In this document: piece by piece, positions 22,344 through 31,838 of the stretch
How the letters are laid out: the number at the start of each line of letters is the position of its first letter
How positions within the stretch are numbered: the first letter of the stretch is position 1
NCBI RefSeq assembly: GCF_025917275.1
Contig: NZ_JAOSHO010000014.1
Location: 1 to 34,124, forward strand
DNA from: Pseudomonas agronomica
GTDB taxonomy: Bacteria; Pseudomonadota; Gammaproteobacteria; Pseudomonadales; Pseudomonadaceae
Reading direction: 5' to 3'
Length of the DNA stretch: 34,124 bases
Notes under the pieces: generated by a model
Seen by the model: only the letters and a program-made list of their open reading frames with translations
Databases searched by the model: none
Told to the model about the DNA's origin: nothing
Program-made: the position numbers and the translations under genes

Positions 22344-23990
22344 ATGACAGTCAGTCCATTTGCGGGCAAGCCGGCACCGGCAGAGTTGTTGATCGATATC
22401 CCGCGACTGGTGACGGCCTATTACACCGGCCGGCCCGACGCCTCGGTTGCGACCCAGCGCGTGGCTTTTGGCACCTCGGGGCATCGCGGCAGTTCTTTTG
22501 ACCTGGGCTTCAACGAGTGGCACGTGCTCGCCATCAGCCAGGCAATCTGCCTGTTCCGGGAAGCCCATGGCATCAACGGCCCTTTGTTCGTCGGCATCGA
22601 CACCCATGCACTCTCCACGCCTGCCGGCGCCAGCGCATTGGAAGTGCTGGCCGCCAACGGCGTGACCGTGATGATCGCCGAAGGTGATGAGTACACCCCC
22701 ACGCCAGCGGTTTCCCATGCCATCCTGTGCTACAACCGCGGCCGCACCACTGGCCTGGCCGACGGCATCGTCATCACGCCGTCCCATAATCCACCGCAGA
22801 GCGGCGGCTACAAATACAACCCCACCAATGGTGGCCCGGCAGATACCCATATCACCAAGTGGATCGAAGCCAAGGCCAACGAGCTGCTGGCCAACCAGTT
22901 GGCGGGTGTCAAGCGCATCAGCTACGAGCAAGCGCTCAAGGCCGAGACCACTCACCGCCACGATTTCCTCAATACCTATGTGGCAGACCTGGTCAATGTC
23001 ATTGATTTCGACGCCATCCGCGAAGCCGGCTTGCGCCTGGGCGTAGATCCATTGGGCGGAGCAGGGGTGCGCTACTGGCCCGCAATCGCCGAGCACTATC
23101 GCCTGGATCTGGAAGTGGTGAACACCCAGGTGGACTCGACGTTCCGCTTCATGACGGTCGACTGGGACGGGCAGATCCGCATGGACCCATCGTCCAGCCA
23201 CGCCATGCAAGGGTTGATCGGCCTGAAAGAACGTTTCGACGTGGCCTTTGCCTGCGACCCGGATCACGACCGTCACGGCATCGTGACGCCAAGCGGTGGC
23301 CTGTTGGCGCCGAACAATTACCTGGCGGTGTCCATCGATTACTTGTTCCAGAACCGTCCCCAGTGGCGGGCTGACGCCGCAGTCGGCAAGACGGTGGTCA
23401 GTAGCGGCCTGATCGATCGGGTTGCCAAGCGCCTGGGTCGACGCCTGTATGAGGTGCCGGTGGGCTTCAAATGGTTCGCCGATGGGCTGTTCGATGGCTC
23501 CCTTGGCTTTGGCGGCGAAGAAAGTGCCGGGGCCTCGTTCCTGCGCAAGGACGGCGGGGTGTGGAGTACCGACAAGGATGGCCTGATCCCGGCGCTTTTG
23601 GCCGCTGAGATGACGGCTCGCACCGGCCGCGATCCAAGCCAGGCCTACCGCGCCCTGACGGATGAATTGGGCGAACCGTTCTCGGTGCGCGTCGATGCCA
23701 AGGCCAGTCCTCAACAGAAGGCGTTGCTGAGCAAGCTTTCGCCGGATCAGGTCCAGTCCACCGAATTGGCGGGCGAGACAATCCAGAGCATCCTCAGCCA
23801 TGCGCCGGGCAATGATCAGGCTATCGGCGGATTGAAAGTCATGACCGAGAATGGCTGGTTTGCGGCGCGTCCGTCCGGTACCGAGGACATTTACAAGATC
23901 TACGCCGAAAGCTTCATTGGCGACGATCACCTGAAGCAACTGGTGGTCGAAGCCCAGGCATTGGTGGACGGTGCCATTTCCGGGCAGTAA
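22344..23990 (+). CDS. pgm: Alpha-D-phosphoglucomutase
   Basis: A 548-residue phosphoglucomutase interconverting glucose-1-phosphate and glucose-6-phosphate in the cytoplasm, feeding glycogen, trehalose and sugar-nucleotide synthesis. Key sites are intact: the phosphoserine in ITPSHNPP (Ser147), the Mg-binding loop DPDHDRH (Asp305, 307, 309), the sugar loop GEESAG, and the phosphate-binding [10 protein letters not shown] near the C-terminus. Length and order match the bacterial alpha-specific Pgm family. The start at 22344 has CCGAGG upstream. It stands alone between a MocR gene and a REP pair. Confidence 0.97.
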   Translation: MTVSPFAGKPAPAELLIDIPRLVTAYYTGRPDASVATQRVAFGTSGHRGSSFDLGFNEWHVLAISQAICLFREAHGINGPLFVGIDTHALSTPAGASALEVLAANGVTVMIAEGDEYTPTPAVSHAILCYNRGRTTGLADGIVITPSHNPPQSGGYKYNPTNGGPADTHITKWIEAKANELLANQLAGVKRISYEQALKAETTHRHDFLNTYVADLVNVIDFDAIREAGLRLGVDPLGGAGVRYWPAIAEHYRLDLEVVNTQVDSTFRFMTVDWDGQIRMDPSSSHAMQGLIGLKERFDVAFACDPDHDRHGIVTPSGGLLAPNNYLAVSIDYLFQNRPQWRADAAVGKTVVSSGLIDRVAKRLGRRLYEVPVGFKWFADGLFDGSLGFGGEESAGASFLRKDGGVWSTDKDGLIPALLAAEMTARTGRDPSQAYRALTDELGEPFSVRVDAKASPQQKALLSKLSPDQVQSTELAGETIQSILSHAPGNDQAIGGLKVMTENGWFAARPSGTEDIYKIYAESFIGDDHLKQLVVEAQALVDGAISGQ

Positions 23991-24001
23991 CTGAGCGTCG
24001 T

Positions 24002-24064
24002 ATCGCGAGCAAGCTCGTTCCCACGCAGCCATGCATATCCTTGTGGGAGCGAGCCTGCTCGCGA
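24002..24064. repeat. Paired REP element (REPIN)
   Basis: Two inverted copies of a Pseudomonas REP core: a minus-strand copy (24002-24024) and GTGGGAGCGAGCCTGCTCGC on the plus strand (24043-24064), separated by 18 bases. Each contains its own small GCGAGC/GCTCGC dyad. Such pairs are dispersed by RAYT transposases and sit between genes, as here after pgm. Confidence 0.88.
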
Positions 24065-24185
24065 ACGCGTCGCCACTAAGCACCGCGATACCAACCTGCC
24101 ATACCACTTTCACTTCATCGCCTAAATCCCTGAGATAAAAGCTTTTGGCTGGAAACCGGTAGCGAATCCAGACACCATAGTCGCC

Positions 24186-26681
24186 ATGGTTCTGAACACC
24201 GGAGTCCCCAGCGTGTCGCTACACAGTCCCGATCTTCCCCCTGATCTCCTGCCCTTGGCCCAGATGCCCTGGTTCAAACGCCTGGCCGCGCGTTTTTTCG
24301 GCCACGGCCTGACGCGCCTGCGCGCCCAGCACCGCGCCTCATGGCTGCACGGGCAAGCCGACGGCTTTCGCAGCGGTCATACCGCCGGTTTTGACTATGG
24401 CTACAAGGAAGGCCGGGCTGAAGGGCTGGAAGCGGGGCGTCAGGTCCTGTTGATCCGCGACTCACGAAGTACCGAGCACCCGGCGCCGCAAGTTGATGAC
24501 CTGCTGTTCGACGACTGGCGATTGCCCCTGACCGCCGAACTGAAGAAACGCATCAAGGCGGACGTAGCGCGATTGCTACCAGCCCATGCGCAGCCCAGCA
24601 GCGGCCAATGGAAGATGATTTTCAGCGACACGCCGGCCACTTCCGTGGTGGCGGGCGCAGGCGCGGGCAAGTCAACGACCCTGGTGCTGCGTATTGTGTT
24701 GCTGTCGCAATACCTGGGGTTCGAACTGGACTCAATGACCGTGGTGACCTTCACCCGGGAATCGCGAAAGGACTTTATCCAGAAACTCATCGAAATGTTT
24801 GCCCTGTGGGGGCGCACGGTCAGCCAGAAGGAAGCCCGGGATCTGGTGCGCACCTTTCACTCGCGTATCTTGCCCATGGTCCGCAGCCTGCCGGGATTCG
24901 AGCGGCTCCAGGCCTTCGAGACCTTGAGCCACCGCGCCGGAGCGGATGAGGATGACGCCCAGGGCAACCCGTTCGACTTGCGCATCAACGATGCCCAGCG
25001 CCAGCAGCTCAATGCCTGTTATTACAACCTCCATCAGCGTGACGAGCGTTTCCGCGAGTTGATCCAGCCGCTTTCCCGTCATGCCCTGCAGCTCAAGGAA
25101 CTGGAGCGCGACCATCCGGATGTGCAGAAGCGTGTGGCTGTCACGGAGCTGGCCGCCCAGCGCGATGAAGCACTCTGCGACGCAATCGAAGACCTGTGGT
25201 TCCGGGCGGGGGCTTGGCCGATTAAAGGTATTGAACCGAAACGCCAGGTATTTGAAATCAACGGGGCGAGATTTCATTGCCATGGCTACATCAAATCCCT
25301 TGATACCTGGGTGATGCTGGGATTCGATCCACGGGAGAACCCGCAGCTCAGCCGTCCCGGTGCCAAGCTGAGTGTGCGTGCGGAATGGGCCGTAAAGCGC
25401 ACCTTGTTTCAAGCTTTCTGTCGTAAGCCACTGATTTGGCTTGATAAGTATGAAGACTCAAAACGCCTGTTGTCCGCCGTGGCTGGGGATGTCAGTGCGG
25501 GGCCCGGGTTCGACTACAAGGTCAAGGGCGAGCTCACGTCGGCCCCTTTGCTGGACTGTTTTGTCGCAGCGGCGGGGTTTATCGAAAATCTTGGCCTGGA
25601 TGTACCTGAAGCCGTGGGCAGGATGTGTTTCTCCAGCAATGACCCGGATCGTTATTTCTTCGAGGCGTTGAGTCGTTTCTGGCGTGCGTTCGAAGATCAT
25701 CTGCTGGATCAATCGCCTCCGGTCATGACCTATAACCGGATGTTTGCGTTGTTCAGCGAACACTCCCCGGAAAACTTCAAGCTGCTTGATGACGCCCTGT
25801 TGAGGCCGTTGTCGCATTTGATGATCGACGAATTCCAGGACGTTTCGCCCCAGATCGTGTCTTGGCTGAGGGCGAGCCTGCGTGAAGTGCGCAGGCGTAG
25901 CGCAGCCCTGCATACCGGGCGCGGTGCCCAACGTTCTTCCTTGTTGTGCGTAGGTGACGACTGGCAGTCGATCTACGGCTGGCGTGGCAGCTCGCCAAGC
26001 TTTTTCATGGCGTTCAACAAGCAATTTCCGTCACCAACCCATACCCGGGTGATGCTCACCGACAACTACCGAAGTCACCAGCACATCATCGACGCGGCTG
26101 AGCACATCGTGCGCGGAGCGGCGGCCATCCCCGGTAAAAAAGCCAAGGCTAGCGGCGCGCCTCGCTTGGCAAGCCCGGTGACCGTCTTGGACAGGGACGA
26201 TGAAGGCTTGGCGCGGCGGCTCGATGAGCATTACCGCAACGGCGATACAATCTTGATGCTGTATCGAAAAAGTAGCGATAAGTTACTGATAGATAAACAT
26301 ATTCAGTCAATAGTTAATGTGGATTCTAGCTTGCCTTATCCGCAGCGCCGCCTGAGACAGATGACTTATCACAGCGCCAAGGGGCTTCAGGCGGATGCGG
26401 TATTCCTGCTGGGAGATTGCCAGCACCTGACCAGCTCACCCTACAAGAACCAGGTCTACCGGATGGCCGGGTTGGGACAGGACGGTGACACCGAACCCTA
26501 TGATGCTGCGCAAAAGGATGAAATCCTGCGCCTGGCGTATGTAGGCATCACTCGGGCCGTTCAGCATTGCTATTGGTACGTCGACGGCCAGGACAATCAG
26601 GCGGCCAACGCACCCAAGGCGTCGGACCGGATCGGGGTAGGCAAGCCGTTTTTCAAAGATCATCGCCGTGCTCGCGGCTGA
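24186..26681 (+). CDS. UvrD/HelD-like superfamily 1 DNA helicase
   Basis: An 831-residue SF1A helicase. Motifs in order: Q-motif QWKMIF (141), Walker A GAGAGKST (157-164), motif II DEFQDVSP (about 546), motif III VGDDWQSIYGWRG (about 590), motif IV DNYRSH (about 625), motif V YHSAKGLQADAVFLLG (about 725) and motif VI YVGITRA (about 785). It should translocate on single-stranded DNA. The N-terminal 110 residues are unusual: glycine recurs exactly every fourth residue from 56 to 84. A long insertion (about 250-530) separates Walker A from motif II. The start may be ATG 24186 or the in-frame GTG 24213, which has GGAG upstream. An AT-rich patch lies at 26262-26340 between motifs IV and V. It ends in a bidirectional terminator. 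Confidence 0.9.
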   Translation: MVLNTGVPSVSLHSPDLPPDLLPLAQMPWFKRLAARFFGHGLTRLRAQHRASWLHGQADGFRSGHTAGFDYGYKEGRAEGLEAGRQVLLIRDSRSTEHPAPQVDDLLFDDWRLPLTAELKKRIKADVARLLPAHAQPSSGQWKMIFSDTPATSVVAGAGAGKSTTLVLRIVLLSQYLGFELDSMTVVTFTRESRKDFIQKLIEMFALWGRTVSQKEARDLVRTFHSRILPMVRSLPGFERLQAFETLSHRAGADEDDAQGNPFDLRINDAQRQQLNACYYNLHQRDERFRELIQPLSRHALQLKELERDHPDVQKRVAVTELAAQRDEALCDAIEDLWFRAGAWPIKGIEPKRQVFEINGARFHCHGYIKSLDTWVMLGFDPRENPQLSRPGAKLSVRAEWAVKRTLFQAFCRKPLIWLDKYEDSKRLLSAVAGDVSAGPGFDYKVKGELTSAPLLDCFVAAAGFIENLGLDVPEAVGRMCFSSNDPDRYFFEALSRFWRAFEDHLLDQSPPVMTYNRMFALFSEHSPENFKLLDDALLRPLSHLMIDEFQDVSPQIVSWLRASLREVRRRSAALHTGRGAQRSSLLCVGDDWQSIYGWRGSSPSFFMAFNKQFPSPTHTRVMLTDNYRSHQHIIDAAEHIVRGAAAIPGKKAKASGAPRLASPVTVLDRDDEGLARRLDEHYRNGDTILMLYRKSSDKLLIDKHIQSIVNVDSSLPYPQRRLRQMTYHSAKGLQADAVFLLGDCQHLTSSPYKNQVYRMAGLGQDGDTEPYDAAQKDEILRLAYVGITRAVQHCYWYVDGQDNQAANAPKASDRIGVGKPFFKDHRRARG

Positions 26682-26708
26682 TCCGCTGATGATCGTTCTG
26701 TGACCCAC

Positions 26709-26740
26709 AAAAAAGCCCACATGAAAATGTGGGCTTTTTT
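26709..26740. terminator. Bidirectional rho-independent terminator
   Basis: A strong stem: GCCCACAT (26715-26722) pairs with ATGTGGGC (26727-26734) around a GAAA tetraloop, flanked by six A and six T. It works in either direction and serves the helicase gene and the convergent DUF1652 gene. Confidence 0.95.
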
Positions 26741-26741
26741 G

Positions 26742-27020
26742 TCAGGAGGCGAATCGTCGCAAGCCAACCGGCGGTACAAAGGCTTCAAGCTCGGCCTCCA
26801 CCGCTTCGATGATTCGCTCCACGTCAGGGGCGTTCATCACCGTCGCGCAGGGGATACCGGCGATTGCGATCATGGTTTCGCCGCTCGCACGGTCAAACAG
26901 CCGGGCGACCATACTGCCTGGCGCGTCCATGCTGGCCTCGAAGCCCATGGGATGGAAATGCCAGCGCATCAACTGGCAGGCATTGGGGAACGTAACCTTG
27001 CTGAAAGATCCTTTATTCAT
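26742..27020 (-). CDS. DUF1652 family protein
   Basis: A 92-residue small soluble protein with the wording of the Pseudomonas-restricted DUF1652 family (FPNACQLMRWHFHPMGFEASMDAPGSMVARLFDRASGETMIAIAGIPC). Function is unknown. The start at 27020 has a GAAGGCGGG stretch upstream. Its stop lies two bases from the shared terminator with the helicase gene. Confidence 0.85.
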   Translation of the reverse strand: MNKGSFSKVTFPNACQLMRWHFHPMGFEASMDAPGSMVARLFDRASGETMIAIAGIPCATVMNAPDVERIIEAVEAELEAFVPPVGLRRFAS

Positions 27021-27212
27021 CTGTAGCCCGCCTTCTTCATCAAGCGCTTCCGTTTGCTCATGTCAGGAAGGAAGAGCCCTCATGGCTCTACCAGTGAGAA
27101 CTAAAAATAGCACCTGAAAATGAACGCCACGTGGATTTTTTCAGTCCGTTTGGCGATTGGTTCATTTTTTTTGATCTGCATCATGACCTAAGTACAAATG
27201 TTCAGAGTGCCA

Positions 27213-28676
27213 TCATGGTCGTCCCGCCGTGTCCTGACAGGCTGTCAACGGCTCTGGCTCGCGGTATTTGAAGGCGATGAAGCCTGCCAGCACCATCAGG
27301 CACAGGGCGACGGCGAAGCTGACGTGCAGCCCGTCGGCAACGGCTTCGGGAGAGACGGTGGAGGTGCCGTTGGTCGGCAACATGGCCGCGAAGACCGCGC
27401 CGAGTACCGCTGCGCCACTGAAGAAGCCGAGGTTGCGCGATAAGTTGAGCAGCCCGGCAATAACGCCCCGTCGGTTGGCAGGGATTTCGGCCATTACCGC
27501 CGCATTGTTTGCTGTCTGGAACATCGCGTAGCCCAAGGTCGTTACCATGATCGCCGTGACGTAACCGGCGATGCCAAGCGTCGGGGGAACCAGCGACAGC
27601 AGCAGGCAACCGCTCGCCATAGTCGCCAGCCCCAGGAGCCGCATGGGACGCACCCCGAACCGATCGGCGAGGCGCCCGGCAGGCATGCCGGCGAGGGCGG
27701 CGACGCATGGCCCGACGGCCAGTACCAGGCCGACAATGGCCGACGGGAGCCCCAGCGCGATCGACAAGTAGAATGGCCCCACCAGCAAGGTCGCCATCAT
27801 GACCGTTGCGACCAGCGCGCTCGTCGCCAGGCCCGATACCAGCAGGCGATCGCTGAACATCGCCAGCGGGATCAGCGGCGATGGGCGCCGGCGCTGCGTC
27901 CGGACGAACAATCCTCCGCTCAGAATGGCCGCCGCCAGCAAGCTCACATTCAACCCACCGAAATGCCCGCCACCCAGCGTCATGGCCAAGGCGTAGGTGC
28001 CCAGAGCTGCGGCGAGCAAAAGCGTGCCGATGACGTCGAAACGCACCTTCTCGACAGGGGCGGCTTGCCCGGCGGGCAGGGACCGCCAGGCCAATAGCAG
28101 GGTCAGCAGCCCGAGCGGTACGTTGATCAGGAACAACGCCTGCCAGCCAAACCCGGTTATCAACATGCCTCCCAGGGAAGGGCCCAGCGCGGTGCCTACC
28201 GCGGACAGCGTGGCGAGCAGTCCCATGGCGCTGCCCGCCCTGGTCTTATCGACCGTTTCGCCGACCAGGGCCAGCGTCAGCGTCATCATGATGGCGGCCC
28301 CCAGCCCTTGCAGTGCCCGGGCGGCGATCAACAGCCCCAGCGACGGCGCGAGGCCGCACAAGGCTGACGCGAGCGTAAACAGCGCGATTCCCGCCAGTAA
28401 CAGCTTGCGTCGGCCAATCAGGTCGCCCAGGCGTCCGAGACTGACGATCAGCGTGGTGATCGCCAGTAGATAGGCCAGCACTACCCACTGAACATGCTGG
28501 AACGAGGCGTCAAACGCTTGGGCCAACACCGGCAGTCCCACGGCGGTGACGCTGGCCCCCAGCGACGCCAATAACGTTGACAGTGCCAGGCTGGCCAAGG
28601 CCTGGCGCGCGGGAACAAACGGTTGTGGACCGCTCGTGGGTGGCAGGCTTGGTTGGGTATTGGCTGGTTTCATCAT
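27213..28676 (-). CDS. MFS drug-resistance transporter, DHA2 (14-TMS) family
   Basis: An inner-membrane multidrug exporter of 487 residues. GAGG lies 4 bases before ATG 28676 and 7 before ATG 28673; either start is possible. The first helix reads LALSTLLASLGASVTAVGLPVL, motif A is LGRLGDLIGRRKLLL, and motif C is SAVGTALGPSLGGML, with the pattern of about 14 helices. It is divergent from a LysR gene with 131 bases between, the usual layout of a LysR-controlled exporter. The substrate cannot be told. Confidence 0.92.
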   Translation of the reverse strand: MMKPANTQPSLPPTSGPQPFVPARQALASLALSTLLASLGASVTAVGLPVLAQAFDASFQHVQWVVLAYLLAITTLIVSLGRLGDLIGRRKLLLAGIALFTLASALCGLAPSLGLLIAARALQGLGAAIMMTLTLALVGETVDKTRAGSAMGLLATLSAVGTALGPSLGGMLITGFGWQALFLINVPLGLLTLLLAWRSLPAGQAAPVEKVRFDVIGTLLLAAALGTYALAMTLGGGHFGGLNVSLLAAAILSGGLFVRTQRRRPSPLIPLAMFSDRLLVSGLATSALVATVMMATLLVGPFYLSIALGLPSAIVGLVLAVGPCVAALAGMPAGRLADRFGVRPMRLLGLATMASGCLLLSLVPPTLGIAGYVTAIMVTTLGYAMFQTANNAAVMAEIPANRRGVIAGLLNLSRNLGFFSGAAVLGAVFAAMLPTNGTSTVSPEAVADGLHVSFAVALCLMVLAGFIAFKYREPEPLTACQDTAGRP

Positions 28677-28764
28677 GTTTCCTCGCAATCCGGTTCGCCT
28701 ATAAATCGCTGCGAGAACGGTACGCGGTGGCATAACATGGCGGAAGACGCACGAATTGCACGTT

Positions 28765-28784
28765 ATAGCTGCATGAAACGCTAT
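28765..28784. promoter_or_regulatory. Candidate LysR-type box
   Basis: A perfect short dyad ATAGC-N10-GCTAT lies 24 bases upstream of the LysR start, inside the divergent LysR/MFS promoter region. Size and placement suit an autoregulatory LysR site. Confidence 0.4.
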
Positions 28785-28807
28785 CCATCCTATCCGAGGG
28801 CCCGACG

Positions 28808-29710
28808 ATGTCCGCTACCGACCTCAACTTACTTGTCACGCTGGACGCGCTCTTGTCCGAAGGCAGTGTGGCCGGTGCGGCCCGGCGGCTGCAGCTCAGC
28901 CCTTCGGCCATGAGCCGGGCCTTGGCGCGGTTGCGCCAGGCCATCGGTGATCCGTTGCTGGTGCGGGCGGGGCGCGGATTGGTTCCGACACCGCGGGCGA
29001 TCGAGTTGCGCGAGCAGGTCAGTCAATTGGTGCAGGGCGCTCAGGCCGCGCTACGTCCGGTGCAGGCCACGAACCTGGGGACGGTGAATCGGACCTTCAC
29101 GTTGCGCACCCGGCAAGGCTTCGTGGAAAACTTCGCGATCGAGCTGATCGAGCGAATTGCCCGGCAGGCCCCGGGAATCAGGTTGCGGTTTGTAGAAAAG
29201 ACCGACAGGGACAGCACGGCGTTGCGCGAGGGCAGCGTGGATCTGGAGACCGCCGTTGTGGATGAAGACACCAGCCCGGAGCTGCTGACGCAAGGGTTGT
29301 TCGGTGACCGCATCGTTGGCGTCGTGCGGGCAGGACATCCGCTGAGCAGGATCGACGTAAGCGCCGCGGATTATGCGGCAGGCGAGCACATTGGCATTTC
29401 CCTGCGTGGCTTGGAGCACGGCTCCATCGACCAGGCCCTTGGCGCCTTGGGTTTGTCCCGACGCCTCATCACCACCGTGCCGGGCTTTTCCACCGCGCTG
29501 GGGTTGGCGCGTTCCAGTGACATGATCGCCAGCGTGCCGGAACGCTACAGCACCCGTTTGCGCCTTGGCATGCATACCTTCGCGTTGCCGTTCGTGGTCC
29601 CTGGGTTTACGGTAGCCATGCTCTGGCATCCGCGTATGGACGCCGACCCCGTGCACCGCTGGATAAGAAGCTGCCTGCGAGACGTGTGCGCGGGCACGAT
29701 CGAACCGTAA
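28808..29710 (+). CDS. LysR-family transcriptional regulator
   Basis: A 300-residue regulator. HTH about 2-60 (GSVAGAARRLQLSPSAMSRALARLRQAIGDPLLVRAGRGLVPT), followed by an effector domain starting near residue 93 (TFTLRTRQGFVENFAIELIERI). CGAGGG precedes the start. The lack of an N-terminal extension and the MSATDLNLL start are typical of the group that controls adjacent MFS exporters. The target is most likely the divergent transporter; the effector is unknown. Confidence 0.93.
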   Translation: MSATDLNLLVTLDALLSEGSVAGAARRLQLSPSAMSRALARLRQAIGDPLLVRAGRGLVPTPRAIELREQVSQLVQGAQAALRPVQATNLGTVNRTFTLRTRQGFVENFAIELIERIARQAPGIRLRFVEKTDRDSTALREGSVDLETAVVDEDTSPELLTQGLFGDRIVGVVRAGHPLSRIDVSAADYAAGEHIGISLRGLEHGSIDQALGALGLSRRLITTVPGFSTALGLARSSDMIASVPERYSTRLRLGMHTFALPFVVPGFTVAMLWHPRMDADPVHRWIRSCLRDVCAGTIEP

Positions 29711-29739
29711 AACCTTTCATGAAGCAGACGCGGATTCCA

Positions 29740-29964
29740 TCAGTCTCCCTTGCGTATCGTTGCCACTTCGTCGGCGCGGACCCGGACTTTCTTGCCTGAA
29801 ATGTCTTCGAACTCGTAGAAGCCATCGGCGGTACGGGTATTGGGCGTGTCCTCGGTCAAATACTGGGTACCGTTCTGCAGCGTCACCACCGTAGGTGTCG
29901 CACAGCCGGCCAGAGCCAGGAACGCCATGGCAGCCAGGGGCAGGCCCAGAATCCTGATGTTCAT
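29740..29964 (-). CDS. YgdI/YgdR-like (DUF903) small lipoprotein
   Basis: A 74-residue lipoprotein. The signal peptide ends at LAGC (Cys about 21), then a small beta-barrel (TVVTLQNGTQYLTEDTPNTRTADGFYEFEDISGKKVRVRADEVATI) matches the SH3-like YgdI/YgdR fold. GAGG precedes the start at 29964. Outer- or inner-membrane anchoring in the periplasm is expected; the role is unknown. It stands alone, convergent with the LysR gene. Confidence 0.9.
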   Translation of the reverse strand: MNIRILGLPLAAMAFLALAGCATPTVVTLQNGTQYLTEDTPNTRTADGFYEFEDISGKKVRVRADEVATIRKGD

Positions 29965-30110
29965 AATCCGTAACCTCTTTATCAGAAGGGTGCGGCCTGT
30001 CTGATTCGACCGGGCCATCACTGAGTTAACCGCCATTTGTCCCGCTTGCCGTAGGAAAGTTCATCGCCGCTTGAAGGATTTATATTTAATACTAGGAGAC
30101 CGCTCATCTT

Positions 30111-31838
30111 TTGCAGTTGCCTGGGCCCTCGGTAGCTGATATCTGTACGCATAACCAGTATCCAGCTTTTGTGGCGCCCGCTCCCGTGACAGCGAACCCC
30201 CTCGACGATCCCTTTTATTACCTGAACAACTTCCAGCGTGTTCTCGTCTGGCTGAGCCAGCGTTACGGTGATGTGCTCAGCGTTGAAGAACAGCAATTCA
30301 TCGATGCTTTCGCAGCACTGCCGCGTTCGTCCCAAGGCCTGTTGGTGCGGCTGGTGATGCGTAAGGGCCTGCATTTTCGCCACAGCAAGCTTCACTACGC
30401 GGAGATCGGCGAGATAAGCGCCGCCGTAGCGCCGTTGTTGGCGCTGGGTTGGGTCGAGGAGCAGGCCAGCCTGAGCCTGGTCGAGCTGTTCGATGTGCTG
30501 CTCAAGCCGGAAATTCTCCTGTGCCTGGGGCACTTGATCGAGCAGCCCAAGGCAAAAAAGGCCGAGTGGCTGCTGGCCCTGGCCGATTGCTTCAGCGAAC
30601 CCCAGCCATTTCGCGACTGGTGCCCACAGCTTGAAGAACGGCTGTTCAGTATCACGGTCATGGACCTGTGCGATCGCCTGCGGCTGATGTTTTTTGGCAA
30701 CCTCTACCAGGACTGGTCGGAGTTCGTGCTGGCGGACCTGGGCATCTTTACCTATGAAACCGTCGAGTTCAGCGCCGAGTCCCGGGGGGTGCGCAGCCGC
30801 CAGGACATCGATGCCTGCCTGTTCCTGCATGAATGCCAGCAACGCTTCGAAACGGGCGAACCGCTCGAAACGATCGTAGATCGCGTCAGCGCGTTGGTCC
30901 TGGACAATCCCTGGCTGGAGCGACGCCGAGGCAAATTGCTGTTCCAGATGGGCCAGCACGGCGAGCGCATCGGCGATTTTGCCTTGGCGTTGTGCATTTA
31001 TCGCGACTGCAGATATCCCGGCGCACGGCTGCGGATGATTCGTGTGCTGGAGCGCATTGGCGAATACACGCTGGCCCTCGAACTGGCCGAGATGGCGGTG
31101 CAATCGCCGCAAAGCGCGGCGGAGTGCCAGGCCTTGCTGCGGATCGTGCCCCGGCTGCGGCGCAAGCTGGGCGGGCCACCGGTAGCGCGAGCCGTCGCCC
31201 GGGAAGTGGAACGGTTGGATCTGCATTTGCCTCGCGTCGATCCCATGTTGTCGGTGGAATATTGCGTCCAGGCCCACCTGCACGAGGACGCCGCTCCGGT
31301 GCATTACGTCGAGAACAGCCTGGTCAATTCGCTGTTCGGCCTGCTGTGCTGGCCGGCGATTTTCGCGCCGCTGCCGGGGGCTTTTTTCCATCCGTTCCAG
31401 CGCGGACCGGTGGACCTGCTCAACGAGGACTTCCATGAGCGCCGCGCCGAGCTGTTCGCGGCGTGTTTTGCCGAGCTGGAGGACGGTCGCTACCGGGACA
31501 CCATCCGCCGCCGCTACGTGCAGAAGTGGGGCGTACAGTCACCGTTCGTGTTCTGGGGGGCGCTGTCGGAGGCGCTGCTGGAGCAGGCCCTCGACTGCCT
31601 CCCGGCGGAACACCTCAAGCACTGGTTCAACCGCCTGTTGCTGGACATCAAGGCCAACCGCGCCGGCATGCCCGATCTGATCCAGTTCTGGCCGCAGGAC
31701 AAGACCTACCGGATGATCGAAGTCAAAGGGCCCGGCGATCGCCTGCAAGACAACCAACTGCGCTGGCTGGAGTTTTGCCATGAGCACCGGATGCCCGTCG
31801 CCGTCTGTTACGTGCAATGGGCGGAGCAGGGTGCATGA
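30111..31838 (+). CDS. FAN1-like structure-specific nuclease (VRR-NUC domain)
   Basis: A 575-residue protein with FAN1 order: an N-terminal DNA-binding/SAP-like region (DPFYYLNNFQRVLVWLSQRYGDVLSVEEQQFIDAFAALP and on), a helical TPR-like middle (about 280-370), and a C-terminal VRR-NUC domain. The PD-(D/E)xK site is visible as MPDLIQF (Asp521), IEVKGP (Glu and Lys about 537-539) and the following Gln in LQDNQLRWL. Bacterial FAN1 cuts 5' flaps and unhooks interstrand cross-links. The start is uncertain: TTG 30111 has AGGAG 12 bases upstream, while in-frame GTGs at 30171 and 30186 are alternatives. Its TGA overlaps the ATG of the helicase gene (ATGA), so the two are translationally coupled. Confidence 0.9.
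   Translation: MQLPGPSVADICTHNQYPAFVAPAPVTANPLDDPFYYLNNFQRVLVWLSQRYGDVLSVEEQQFIDAFAALPRSSQGLLVRLVMRKGLHFRHSKLHYAEIGEISAAVAPLLALGWVEEQASLSLVELFDVLLKPEILLCLGHLIEQPKAKKAEWLLALADCFSEPQPFRDWCPQLEERLFSITVMDLCDRLRLMFFGNLYQDWSEFVLADLGIFTYETVEFSAESRGVRSRQDIDACLFLHECQQRFETGEPLETIVDRVSALVLDNPWLERRRGKLLFQMGQHGERIGDFALALCIYRDCRYPGARLRMIRVLERIGEYTLALELAEMAVQSPQSAAECQALLRIVPRLRRKLGGPPVARAVAREVERLDLHLPRVDPMLSVEYCVQAHLHEDAAPVHYVENSLVNSLFGLLCWPAIFAPLPGAFFHPFQRGPVDLLNEDFHERRAELFAACFAELEDGRYRDTIRRRYVQKWGVQSPFVFWGALSEALLEQALDCLPAEHLKHWFNRLLLDIKANRAGMPDLIQFWPQDKTYRMIEVKGPGDRLQDNQLRWLEFCHEHRMPVAVCYVQWAEQGA

Noticed and set aside
22248..24113. A 621-residue open frame on the minus strand opposite pgm
   Set aside because: It is antisense to a fully conserved phosphoglucomutase with all active-site motifs; long antisense frames are common in high-GC Pseudomonas genes. 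The product is His/Gln/Gly-rich with no domain.
27021..27212. CCACGTGG palindrome followed by a T-run upstream of the DUF1652 gene (near 27130)
   Set aside because: The stem is an 8-base palindrome with no loop, so it cannot form a terminator hairpin; an operator role is not supported by a second copy.
30018..31436. A 472-residue minus-strand frame opposite the FAN1-like gene
   Set aside because: It is the shadow of a real nuclease gene; it has Gln/His-rich composition and no recognisable motif or ribosome-binding site.
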